From DATAXV01 sp036272915 (GTDB taxonomy: Bacteria > Chloroflexota > Dormibacteria > Dormibacterales > Dormibacteraceae), in NCBI GenBank assembly GCA_036272915.1, contig DATAXV010000179.1, forward strand, positions 1 through 14,248: a stretch of DNA of 14,248 bases. The letters run 5' to 3'. Made by a program: the position numbers and the translations under genes. Below the pieces are notes generated by a model, which ran no database searches, was not told where the DNA came from, and worked only from the letters and a program-made list of their open reading frames with translations. Position 1 is the stretch's first letter. Every line of letters begins with the position of its first letter. Positions 1 through 6,829 of the stretch are shown here, piece after piece.

Positions 1-42
1 CGCGGGACGACACCCTTGTGGGCCACTGACCTCATGGGGCCG

Positions 43-105
43 TCCCCAGGGACGCCGTCTCATCTCAGTCCTCATGGGACAAGCGCCGAAAGCGTTCCCT
101 GGGGA
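43..105 (+). promoter_or_regulatory. Inverted repeat covering the ABC ATPase ribosome binding site
   Basis: TCCCCAGGGA (43-52) and TCCCTGGGGA (96-105) are perfect 10-base reverse complements separated by 43 bases. The right arm overlaps the Shine-Dalgarno GGGGAGG (101-107) of the gene starting at 115. If transcribed, the hairpin would mask the ribosome binding site. Regulation is inference; the repeat is seen directly. Confidence 0.4.
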
Positions 106-114
106 GGTATCCCG

Positions 115-1194
115 ATGAAGGAGGGTAGAGCCATCAGCGCCAGTCCCGCCCTCGAGCTGAGGGGCGTACGCAAGCAGCTGGGCGGCCGCTGGGTCGTCGA
201 CGGCGTCGACGTCGCCGTGAGCCCGGGCGAGATGCTGTGCATCCTCGGCCCCTCCGGGTGCGGCAAGACCACCACCCTCCGCATGGTCGGCGGCTTCGTC
301 GCCCCCGACGCCGGCGGCATCACCATCGACGGCGAGGACGTTGTCGGCCTGGGACCCGAGCGCCGGCCGACGGCCATGGTCTTCCAGCACTACGGGCTCT
401 GGCCGCACATGAACGTCCTCCGCAACATCACCTTCGGCCTCCGCGCCCGGGGCGTACCCCGCGCCGGAGCGGTGGCCCAGGCCAGGGAGATGCTCGACCT
501 GGTCGGTCTGGTCCATCTCGAGGGTTCGATGCCGACCGCGCTCTCCGGCGGTGAGCAGCAGCGCGTCGCCCTCGCCCGGGCGCTGGTCATCCGGCCCCGC
601 ATCCTACTCATGGACGAGCCCCTCTCCAACCTCGACGCCCAGCTCCGCCTGCGCGTCCGCGAGGAGCTGGTCGAGATCCAGAACCGGACCGGGGTGACTA
701 TGGTCTTCGTCACCCACGACCAGGACGAGGCACTGTCCATCGCCCACCGGGTGGCGGTCATGCGGGCCGGGCGGCTGGAGCAGGTCGCCGCCCCGGCGAC
801 CGTCTACCGGGACCCCGCCAACACCTTCGTCGCCAGCTTCGTGGGCCGGGTCAACCTCCTCGCCGCCGGGATCCGGGGCGCCGAGGTGGTGCTGGCGGAC
901 GGGAGCACCGTCGGCTATGTGGAGCGTGGCGGCGCCGGGCCCAACGGATCGGGGAGCGTCGAGGTCGCGGTCCGTCCCGAGGAGGTCATCCTCGACGGCG
1001 ATGGAGGGTCGGGGGCCGAGGCCCGCCTGATCCGGCGTGTGCCCAGGGGCCACTTCGACGAGGCCCTGGTCGAGATCGGGTCGACCCGGCTGCGCGCCTA
1101 CCTGCAGCCGACGGCCACGTCCGGGGAAAGGGTTCGGGTCCGCTTCGGCCGGATCCTCGTCTACTCGGCCGGGGAGCAGCCCGCCCCCGTCTGA
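115..1194 (+). CDS. ABC importer ATP-binding protein (MalK/PotA/FbpC-like)
   Basis: Cytoplasmic ATPase subunit of an ABC importer, 359 aa. Visible motifs: Walker A GPSGCGKT (residues 45-52), Q-loop Gln91 in VFQHYGLWPHM, signature LSGGEQQ (143-149), Walker B ILLMDEP (163-169), D-loop SNLDA, and switch His201 in VTHDQDEA. A C-terminal TOBE-like region follows from about 245, with VAVRPEEVIL near 284-293. Domain order and length fit importers of sugars, polyamines, Fe3+ or phosphonates; the substrate cannot be told from the ATPase alone. I chose the ATG at 115 because GGGGAGG at 101-107 is well spaced. The frame stays open back to a TTG at 16, but that stretch has poor third-position GC and no family similarity. 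Permease and binding-protein genes are not in the window; they probably lie to the left. A short open frame ending in TGA at 27-29 could be the end of an upstream gene. Confidence 0.93.
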   Translation: MKEGRAISASPALELRGVRKQLGGRWVVDGVDVAVSPGEMLCILGPSGCGKTTTLRMVGGFVAPDAGGITIDGEDVVGLGPERRPTAMVFQHYGLWPHMNVLRNITFGLRARGVPRAGAVAQAREMLDLVGLVHLEGSMPTALSGGEQQRVALARALVIRPRILLMDEPLSNLDAQLRLRVREELVEIQNRTGVTMVFVTHDQDEALSIAHRVAVMRAGRLEQVAAPATVYRDPANTFVASFVGRVNLLAAGIRGAEVVLADGSTVGYVERGGAGPNGSGSVEVAVRPEEVILDGDGGSGAEARLIRRVPRGHFDEALVEIGSTRLRAYLQPTATSGERVRVRFGRILVYSAGEQPAPV

Positions 1195-1200
1195 CCGGGC

Positions 1201-1219
1201 CCGGGCTACCATGGCCCGG
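1201..1219 (+). terminator. Short GC hairpin between ABC ATPase and GIY-YIG gene
   Basis: CCGGGC (1201-1206) and GCCCGG (1214-1219) can form a 6-bp stem with a 7-base loop, 6 bases after the ABC ATPase stop. No T-run follows, so it is at best a weak or factor-assisted terminator. Confidence 0.2.
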
Positions 1220-1247
1220 AGCTCAGGTCGGGATGCAGGGGGACTCG

Positions 1248-2018
1248 ATGAAGGGAGGCAGGAGGAGGCGGCGCCCCTCGCCGGCGAGGCCGCGTCCGCC
1301 CGCTCCGTGCCCCCAGGTGGAGGCGGCGCTGAGGCTGATCCCGGCCTCCCCCGGCGTCTACCTGATGCGGGATCGCGACCGCCGGGTGCTCTACGTCGGG
1401 CGCAGCGTCTCCCTCCGCCCCCGCGTGCGCTCCTACTGGAGGGACCTGGGCGACCACGCCCACCTCCGGCCCATGCTCAGCCGGGTCGTCGAGCTGGAGC
1501 CGATCCTCACCGAGTCGGAGCAGGAGGCGGCGTTCCTGGAGCGCAACCTGCTCGAGCATCTCCGCCCCCGCCACAACCGCACCATGGGCGTCGAGAGCCC
1601 GATCTACCTCCGCCTCGACACCGGGCCCGACGACCCCGGTCTCGAGCTGCTCCACGAACCCGGCGCCGACACCCCTGAAGTCCGTCACTTCGGGCCCCAC
1701 CTGGGCTGGAGCCCGACCACCATCGCCGTGCAGGCCCTCGGCCGCCTCCACCCGCTCGCCTACGCCGCCGAGGGCCTGGCCGGCAGCGGCCGCGAGCTGG
1801 GACGGGGGCGCGGCGTCGAGCCCGCCGAGCGCGGAGCCCTCGGCGCCCAGATCGCCGCCGTCCTCGAGCGGTGGCCGGTGCCGAGCAGTTCGAGGCCGCG
1901 GGCGGGCTGCAGCAGCAGCTCGACGCCCTGGACTGGATCACCCAGCCGCAGAAGGCGCTCACGATCGCCGAGGAGGACCTCGACGTCCTCGGCCACGCCG
2001 GCCGCGTCTGGGCGGTGA
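1248..2018 (+). CDS. GIY-YIG nuclease, UvrC N-terminal-like, reading frame disrupted
   Basis: After a basic, Pro/Arg-rich start, the protein has a GIY-YIG domain like the N-terminal nuclease of UvrC: GVYLM at residues 36-40, YVGRS at 49-53, RPRVRSYW following, and FLERNLLEHLRPRHN with the expected catalytic Glu98 and structural Asn110 (12 apart, as in UvrC). ATG 1248 is chosen because AGGGGG at 1237-1242 precedes it; ATG 1233 in the same frame is an alternative. Family similarity is lost after LERW near base 1871, where this frame runs into low-complexity Ser/Arg residues and stops at 2018. The similarity continues in another frame (next entry), so the intact gene would run to 2243 and encode about 330 aa. 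It lacks room for the RNase H-like and HhH domains of true UvrC, so it is a stand-alone UvrC-like nuclease rather than the repair subunit itself. Confidence 0.8.
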   Translation: MKGGRRRRRPSPARPRPPAPCPQVEAALRLIPASPGVYLMRDRDRRVLYVGRSVSLRPRVRSYWRDLGDHAHLRPMLSRVVELEPILTESEQEAAFLERNLLEHLRPRHNRTMGVESPIYLRLDTGPDDPGLELLHEPGADTPEVRHFGPHLGWSPTTIAVQALGRLHPLAYAAEGLAGSGRELGRGRGVEPAERGALGAQIAAVLERWPVPSSSRPRAGCSSSSTPWTGSPSRRRRSRSPRRTSTSSATPAASGR

Positions 2019-2243
2019 TGGAGATCCGGCGGGGGCGGCTGGTCCGACTCCTCACGCTCGCCGAGGGGGATCTCCCCGCCCGCCTCGCCGGCGCCGCGGC
2101 GAGGGTCCTGGGGCCGTCCGGCTCGCCGCCGCCCGGCGGTCGGCCCCGCCACCGAACTCGACCGGCGCTGGCTGCGCACGGCCCGGGTCAACGCCGAGCT
2201 CCGATCCCATCTGACCGAGGCCGGCGCCCTCCCGCTCGGCTGA
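1871..2243 (+). pseudogene. Displaced 3' part of the UvrC-like GIY-YIG gene
   Basis: From GTG 1871 the +2-related frame reads AGAEQFEAAGGLQQQLDAL, which resembles the UvrB-binding UVR motif of UvrC (FExAAxLRDQLxAL), then DLDVLGHAGRVWAVMEIRRG, as in the region after UVR. Around 2110-2148 the sensible frame returns to the original one and ends ATELDRRWLRTARVNAELRS to a TGA at 2241-2243. Two compensating single-base indels (one lost near 1871, one gained near 2130) explain this. The final TGA directly abuts the TGA of the convergent regulator gene, which supports 2243 as the true end. Real decay, sequencing error and recoding are all possible; sequencing error or recent mutation is likeliest because both downstream segments still look conserved. 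Confidence 0.65.
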
Positions 2244-4430
2244 TCAGCCCTCGGCGGTGATCAGGTCGATGACCGCCGCCGCGTCCAGCTCCTCGGCCTC
2301 GGCGGCGACCGGCTCCCTGGCCTCGGCCGGGAGCCGGTCGACCAGGCGCCGGTGCCACGGTGCTCGAGGGCGGCCGAGTGCCTGCCGGCTGCGCTCGGCG
2401 GCGGCGATCAGGCGCCGGGCGAGGTCGAGGCGGCCCTCGCCCGCGGCCAGGCAGGCCAGACCCTCCATGCACTCGGCCAGGGTCATGCGGGCGTCGATCG
2501 CGTCGACGATGCTGAGGCTGGCCAGATAGTGCCGGAGCGCCCCGTCGCCGTCGCCCTCGAAGACGTCGAGCATGCCCAGGTTGGCCAGGGCGTTGGCCTG
2601 CTCGGCGGCGTCGTCGCGCCGGCGCACGATGGCCAGCGCCTCCTCCAGACGCCCGCGCGCCTCGGCCGTCCTCCCCTGGCAGGCGAGCTGCACGCCGAGG
2701 TTGTCCAGCGTGATCGCGGCGGCACCCTCGTCGCCCAGCTCTCCAGCCAGCTCCAGGCCCTGCTCCAGCCAGCGCCGGCCCGCCTCCCAGTCCTCCTCGG
2801 TCGAGGCGATGACGCCCAGGTTGGCCAGGCACCTCTGGACCCCGGGCAGGTCGCCCTCCGCCCGCCAGATCGCCATCGCCTCCTCGAGCCCGCCGCGGGC
2901 GGCGGCGATGTCGCCCTGCCGCCAGGCCAGGCCGGCGAGGACGTTGAGCGCCCTCGCCACCAGCGGCTGCCCCTCCAGCGCGGCGCCGGCCGCCACCGCC
3001 GCCTCGAACCAGTCCCTGGCCTCGGCCAGGTGGCCGTGGATACGCCAGAACGGCGCCAGCGCCAGGACCAGGCGCAGGTGCCGCTCGAGATCGGTCTCGC
3101 GGCTGGTGACGAGCGCGGTGCGGAAGTTGTCGTGGTCGGATTCGAGGCGGGAGAGCCACGCCGCCTGCTCGGTGCCGCCGATCTCGGAGGCCGCCCGCTC
3201 GGCCAGCCCCAGGAAGTAGCGGAGATGGGCGCCGCGGAGCTCCGGCTCCTCGCCGCTCTCGAGAAGCCGCTGGCGCGCGTAGCCGCGGATCAGCCGCAGG
3301 CAGCGGTAGCGCCGGCGGGTCGGCGGTATCGCCGCCACCAGCGACTTGTCGACCAGGCGGGGCAGCAGATCGGCCTCGCCTCCGCAGACCGACCGGAGCG
3401 CGTCCAGGGTGAAGCCGCCGGAGAACACGGCGAGGTGGCGGAAGAGGCGCCGCTCGACCTCCGAGAGCAGGTCGTGGCTCCACCCCACGGCCGCCTCCAG
3501 CGTCCGCTGCCGGTCGGGGCCGCCCCTGGCGGTGAGCGTGGCCAGATGCTCGTCGAGGCGGGTGACGAGCTCCTCGAGCGAGAGGACGCCGACCCGCGCC
3601 GCGGCCAGCTCCAGTGCCAGGGGCATGCAGTCGAGATGCCGGCAGAGCTCGCGGACGACGGTGGCGTTCCCGTCGGTGACGGCGAAGCCGGGGTCGGCCA
3701 GCGCCGCCCGGTCGGCGAAGAGGCGCAGCGCCAGGGGCACCGAGAGCGGCTCCAGCGCGACCACGATCTCGCCGGGGACGCGCAGCGCCTCGCGGCTGGT
3801 GCAGACCAGCTGCAGCTTGGCCGCCGCCGGCAGCAGGGCGTGGACCAGCTGGGCACAGTCCTCGATCACGTGCTCGCAGTTGTCGAGGACGAGCAGGCGG
3901 GGCTCCCCGTCGAGGCCCTCGGCGAGGGCGGCGGGCGGGTCCCGGGGGCGAGGCTCGGGACGGTCCAGGGCGGCGGCGACGACCCGCGTCACGGCACCGC
4001 CGTCGTTGACGGAGCTGAGATCGGCGACGGTGGCGCCGCCCGGATACTGCTCGGCGACCTCGCGGGCGAGCTCCAGGGCCAGCCGGGTCTTGCCGCAGCC
4101 GCCGGGTCCGGTCAGCGTCAGCAGCCGCGACTTGTTGAGGCTCCGGCGAAGGGTACCGAGCTCCCGGTCCCGGCCGATGAAGCTGGTCAGCGGTAGAGGA
4201 AGGCTGCGGACCGGCGGCGCCCCCGCCGAGCGCTGGCGCCGGGTCGCCCAGCTGGCCAGCTCGGCGCGGTTGCCGAGGCCGAGCTTGTTCCGGATCTGGC
4301 GGACGTGGCCCTCCGCCGTTCGCGGGGAGATGAAGAGGCGCGCGGCGATCTCTCGATCGGTCAGTCCCTCTGCGACCAGCGCCGCAACCTCCCGCTCCCG
4401 CCGGCTGAGTTCGGCATTCAATGCCTTCAT
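2244..4430 (-). CDS. LuxR-HTH / STAND ATPase / TPR transcriptional regulator
   Basis: 728-aa cytoplasmic regulator. Residues 8-60 are a LuxR-type helix-turn-helix (LSRREREVAALVAEGLTDRE, then ISPRTAEGHVRQIRNKLGL). An NB-ARC/AAA-like ATPase follows: lead-in LTSFIGRDREL (81-91), Walker A GPGGCGKT (108-115), Walker B LLVLDNCEHV (179-188), CTSREALRVPGE, and CMPLALELAAARV, equivalent to GLPLA of STAND ATPases. The C-terminal 300 residues carry several TPR-like helical repeats (for example LANLGVIASTEEDWEAGRRW). The HTH is N-terminal, whereas MalT-type regulators carry it at the C-terminus. ATG 4430 is the first sensible start; the frame is open to 4793 but that part is antisense to a conserved frame of the neighbouring gene. 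No clear ribosome binding site is seen. It lies 67 bases downstream of the SHELME gene on the same strand, so co-transcription is possible. The inducing ligand and target genes are unknown. Confidence 0.9.
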   Translation of the reverse strand: MKALNAELSRREREVAALVAEGLTDREIAARLFISPRTAEGHVRQIRNKLGLGNRAELASWATRRQRSAGAPPVRSLPLPLTSFIGRDRELGTLRRSLNKSRLLTLTGPGGCGKTRLALELAREVAEQYPGGATVADLSSVNDGGAVTRVVAAALDRPEPRPRDPPAALAEGLDGEPRLLVLDNCEHVIEDCAQLVHALLPAAAKLQLVCTSREALRVPGEIVVALEPLSVPLALRLFADRAALADPGFAVTDGNATVVRELCRHLDCMPLALELAAARVGVLSLEELVTRLDEHLATLTARGGPDRQRTLEAAVGWSHDLLSEVERRLFRHLAVFSGGFTLDALRSVCGGEADLLPRLVDKSLVAAIPPTRRRYRCLRLIRGYARQRLLESGEEPELRGAHLRYFLGLAERAASEIGGTEQAAWLSRLESDHDNFRTALVTSRETDLERHLRLVLALAPFWRIHGHLAEARDWFEAAVAAGAALEGQPLVARALNVLAGLAWRQGDIAAARGGLEEAMAIWRAEGDLPGVQRCLANLGVIASTEEDWEAGRRWLEQGLELAGELGDEGAAAITLDNLGVQLACQGRTAEARGRLEEALAIVRRRDDAAEQANALANLGMLDVFEGDGDGALRHYLASLSIVDAIDARMTLAECMEGLACLAAGEGRLDLARRLIAAAERSRQALGRPRAPWHRRLVDRLPAEAREPVAAEAEELDAAAVIDLITAEG

Positions 4431-4497
4431 CCGACCCGACCCGGATCTATTCAACCGCAGCCGACGGTCGCGCACACATGGCGCCGTGCCCGTCAGG

Positions 4498-5193
4498 TCA
4501 GTCGGTCCATCCCATGTCGCTCGTCCGCCAGTGGCGACGGTCGCTGCCGCGCAGCCGGAGGCGGCGGTCGACCTCGGCCGCGTCGCTCTCCCTGCCGTCG
4601 CTGCCGAGCGCGTCCCAGGTGCCGCTCTCGGCGTGGAAGACGGCGGTGTAGCCGCCCGGTCTGACCTCGAAGGGATGCCGGAGGAGGCCGCGGTGGTCGA
4701 CCTGGCGCGGCTCGCCGCTGCCCTCGGGCCGGAACCACGCGGGATACACGAAGTTGGAGACCCAGCGGCCCTCGAGCTCGTACCCGTCCTCATAGGCGGC
4801 GGTGGGGTCGCAGATCTCCCTGGCGAAGAGCCGGCCCCGCCCGTCCGGCCGCTCCAGCGCGACCAGGTTGATATCGGGGTCGACCAGCATCTCCATCAGC
4901 TCGTGGCTGGCGGCGTGAACCCAGTCCTGCGCCTCCCGCTCGGGACGGATGGCGATGATGGCCAGGGGCAGACCCTCGGCGGTGACCTCGTGGTAGCCGG
5001 CCAGCTCGGAGTCGCGGTCGCGCAGCAGCACGGTCCACCGGCCCGGGGCGGCACCGATCTCGATCTCGGCCTCCACCTGCCAGGCGGGAGCGAGGTGCTC
5101 GCGGAGCTGGCGCCGCAGCGCAGCCACCCCGGCGCTCACATCGGCGTCGGCGAGACAGCTCCGGTTGACGATCCCGACCGGGATCACAGGCAT
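4498..5193 (-). CDS. Putative metalloprotein with SHELxE...DP / EICDP motifs
   Basis: 231-aa soluble protein without signal peptide or membrane segment. Conserved-looking core: ASHELMEMLVDP (residues 95-106; His97, Glu98, Glu101, Asp105), then REICDP (125-130), WVSNFVYPAWF (144-154) and PFEVRPGGY (174-182). I recognise this as a widespread uncharacterised bacterial family whose members share a SHELxEMLxDP block, an E-x-C-D block and a closing PFEVxPGGY. The His-Glu...Glu arrangement resembles a zincin-like site with the third histidine replaced, but protease activity is not shown. The N-terminal two thirds look family-like; the last 30 residues are Arg/Asp-rich. No Shine-Dalgarno precedes ATG 5193. 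The start is instead overlapped by the stop of a small ORF (ATGCCTGTGA), implying translational coupling. The function is unknown. Confidence 0.82.
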   Translation of the reverse strand: MPVIPVGIVNRSCLADADVSAGVAALRRQLREHLAPAWQVEAEIEIGAAPGRWTVLLRDRDSELAGYHEVTAEGLPLAIIAIRPEREAQDWVHAASHELMEMLVDPDINLVALERPDGRGRLFAREICDPTAAYEDGYELEGRWVSNFVYPAWFRPEGSGEPRQVDHRGLLRHPFEVRPGGYTAVFHAESGTWDALGSDGRESDAAEVDRRLRLRGSDRRHWRTSDMGWTD

Positions 5194-5366
5194 GTGGCGA
5201 ATGAGAGTGGTTGGGGGGCGAGCCCGCCGGCCAGATGGCCGGACGAGCCCGCCGGGGGGAGGGAGAGGGGGGTCATGGAGTGGGTGGCTGGGAGCCGTTC
5301 GCCACCGTGATCTTCGCGGGCCGGTCCGCTCTGGGGGTCGGTCCGCAGCTCCTTGGGTTTCCTCAT
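5184..5366 (-). CDS. Small ORF (60 aa) coupled to the SHELME protein gene
   Basis: The peptide starts MRKPKELRTDPQSGP, continues REDHGGERLPATHS, has a Pro/Gly/Ser/Leu-rich second half and ends SFATCL with a single, penultimate Cys. ATG 5366 follows AAAGGAACGAG, one of the better ribosome binding sites in the window. Most of its codons end in G or C, consistent with coding. Its TGA (5184-5186) lies 10 bases inside the next gene, whose ATG lacks its own ribosome binding site. That arrangement is typical of translational coupling and is the main reason to believe the ORF. No hydrophobic leader or known family is recognisable. It may be a regulatory leader peptide, a small secreted or processed peptide, or a small partner of the downstream protein. 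The frame remains open upstream to about 5609, but nothing there marks an earlier start. Confidence 0.5.
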   Translation of the reverse strand: MRKPKELRTDPQSGPAREDHGGERLPATHSMTPLSLPPAGSSGHLAGGLAPQPLSFATCL

Positions 5367-5660
5367 CTCGTTCCTTTCGCGACGCTCGGTCGCGCCACGT
5401 CCAGCAAGGTACTGCCCAGCGGGGTCCAAGCGCACCCGCAAAAGTACGCGTTTCTCCGAAGAAAAACGGATTGCCCGGCGATTTGACGGATCCGACCGAC
5501 GGAGGCCAGGCGGCCGACTCTCTCCGTTCCGCGAATTCAAATACACCGACTCAAAGCCTGCTCCAAGCGGTTTGGGGGCAGATTGACAAAGTTGGAAAAA
5601 CCCAAACACGGACCTGACCCGACCGGCCGCCGTCCTGCAAAAGGCGCAGAACCTCCGCGT
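5367..5660. other. A/T-richer non-coding stretch upstream of the small ORF
   Basis: About 290 bases with no convincing gene on either strand, visibly richer in A/T than its surroundings, especially 5440-5480 and 5530-5610. It sits upstream of the minus-strand small-ORF/SHELME unit and so probably holds its promoter. One weak candidate on the minus strand pairs TTGGAG and TATTTG at 17-base spacing within about 5536-5567. I cannot assign a promoter with confidence. Confidence 0.4.
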
Positions 5661-5681
5661 CGTCGGCGCCCGGCGCCGACG
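5661..5681 (-). terminator. GC-rich hairpin after the aminopeptidase gene
   Basis: CGTCGGCG (5661-5668) and CGCCGACG (5674-5681) form an 8-bp perfect stem with loop CCCGG, about 20 bases beyond the aminopeptidase stop. There is no T-run directly after it on the minus strand; a CTTTTG occurs roughly 20 bases later. It is a plausible but non-canonical terminator. Confidence 0.4.
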
Positions 5682-5701
5682 CCGGGTGCCTCCGCCCCGG
5701 C

Positions 5702-6700
5702 TCAGATGACGATCACGCCCTCGCGCATGATCCGGCGGCCGTCGACGGTGACGTCGGCGTGGCTGGCGAGCACGTCGACGTGGCTCGGCGCGGACCAGTC
5801 GGCGCCCGTCTCCGGTCCGTAGGGGTCGCCGAAGGCGATGTGGACACCGGGGAACTTCTCGTCCTGGAGGAAGTTGCCGACGATCCGGGTCAGGCCGACG
5901 TTGGTCCCGATCGCGAACTCGCCGGCCCGGTTGGACTCCGGATGCTGGCCCAAGTAGGCCTCGATGTCGCGGCGCAGGGCCTCGTCGGGCGTGGTCACCG
6001 ACCGCACCCGGCCGCCCTCGAGCTCGAAGCGGGCGGGCTCGGCGAGGAGCCCGTAGCGCTCGGTGAAGTGGTCTCCGAGCTCCTCACCGGCGAGGACGCC
6101 GTCGACGCTGCGGGGAGAGGTGAAGACCTCGCCCTCGGGCAGGTTCCCCCACTGGCCCTGCTCGTGGTACCGGCCGTGGCAGGGCACCCAGCGCAGGGCC
6201 GGGTCGAGGGTGGCGCGAAGATCGGTGCCGAGCGCTGTCCTGACCTCGATCACCGAGGCGTTGCGGACCGCCTCGTAGACATCGCAGGTCCGCCGGTAGA
6301 CGAGCTCGTAGTCGCCGGCCATGCCGTCCGACATGAGCTCCGGGGTGATCCCGATCATGTGCCCGTGGCGGCAGTGGAGCCGCTCGACCAGGAGCGCGCG
6401 CATCGGCTGCCGGAAGGCCAGCTCGCCCTCCATCCCGCCGCCCGCGAAGAAGGAGACGGTGGGGGCGAACTCGATCAGCTCCTGGGCCAGGGCCTCGGGG
6501 AACTCCCGGGCCGGGCGGTCGACCCAATCCTCCATGCGCCAGCTGTGCACGGCGGCCCCGGCCGACCGGGCCTCCTCCTCGAGCGCCCTGGCGATGTCGG
6601 CGCGGTCACGGTCGTGGATGACGGCGACGCGGTCCTGGGGGCCGACGCCGAGGCAGACGCGGACGGCGTTGCGGGCGCCGTCACGATATTGGGGCAGCAT
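5702..6700 (-). CDS. M29-family-like aminopeptidase
   Basis: 332-aa cytoplasmic protein resembling the thermophilic metallo-aminopeptidase family M29 (AmpS/AmpT type), which removes N-terminal residues using two metal ions. Visible features: an N-terminal nucleotide-like fold region (DRVAVIHDRDRADIARAL), GEVFTSPRSVDGVLAG (the GEVFTSP block of M29), EFAIGTNVGL near 265-275, FLQDEKFPGVHIAFGDPYG, and SHVDVLAS close to the C-terminus. The Glu, His and Asp residues in these blocks match where M29 ligands are expected, but I cannot align every ligand by eye. Enzymes such as 2,5-dihydroxypyridine dioxygenase share this fold, so peptidase activity is an inference. ATG 6700 has no Shine-Dalgarno, but TAACCT lies exactly 7 bases upstream, as for a leaderless transcript. 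The gene is divergent from the GIY-YIG gene at 6830. Confidence 0.82.
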   Translation of the reverse strand: MLPQYRDGARNAVRVCLGVGPQDRVAVIHDRDRADIARALEEEARSAGAAVHSWRMEDWVDRPAREFPEALAQELIEFAPTVSFFAGGGMEGELAFRQPMRALLVERLHCRHGHMIGITPELMSDGMAGDYELVYRRTCDVYEAVRNASVIEVRTALGTDLRATLDPALRWVPCHGRYHEQGQWGNLPEGEVFTSPRSVDGVLAGEELGDHFTERYGLLAEPARFELEGGRVRSVTTPDEALRRDIEAYLGQHPESNRAGEFAIGTNVGLTRIVGNFLQDEKFPGVHIAFGDPYGPETGADWSAPSHVDVLASHADVTVDGRRIMREGVIVI

Positions 6701-6707
6701 CGGCGCC

Positions 6708-6713
6708 AGGTTA
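6708..6713 (-). promoter_or_regulatory. Candidate -10 box of leaderless aminopeptidase transcript
   Basis: TAACCT on the minus strand, followed by seven bases and then ATG 6700. This matches the TANNNT-N7-start pattern of leaderless genes. No clear -35 box is visible. The HtrA gene at 12290 shows the same arrangement. Confidence 0.4.
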
Positions 6714-6829
6714 CCGCCGCCACGACCGGTCCGGGCCTGGTCGGCCACCACCCGGGTTCCAAGCGCGGCCCTCCGCCCCGGAAGCGCTTCGTAGACTCGG
6801 GACAGGACCTCTCCCTGGGGCCGGCTGCC

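Noticed and set aside
16..114. 33-residue N-terminal extension of the ABC ATPase from TTG 16
   Set aside because: Low third-position GC, no family similarity, and a strong ribosome binding site directly before ATG 115.
4431..4793. 121-residue upstream extension of the regulator
   Set aside because: Overlaps the SHELME gene in another frame and has Ser/Arg/Thr-rich non-homologous sequence.
2352..5310. Long plus-strand open frames opposite the regulator and the SHELME gene
   Set aside because: They are antisense to genes with clear motifs; low-complexity Arg/Gln/Ser-rich products typical of high-GC shadow frames.
5450..5470. UUCG-loop hairpin on the minus strand upstream of the small ORF
   Set aside because: A/T stem of about six pairs including a wobble, no T-run after it; too weak to call.
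5583..5588. TTGACA as a plus-strand -35 box
   Set aside because: No -10-like hexamer at 16-18 bases and no plus-strand gene downstream.
5759..6829. Extension of the second GIY-YIG frame across the aminopeptidase gene
   Set aside because: Antisense to the M29-like gene; GIY-YIG domain begins just after ATG 6830.
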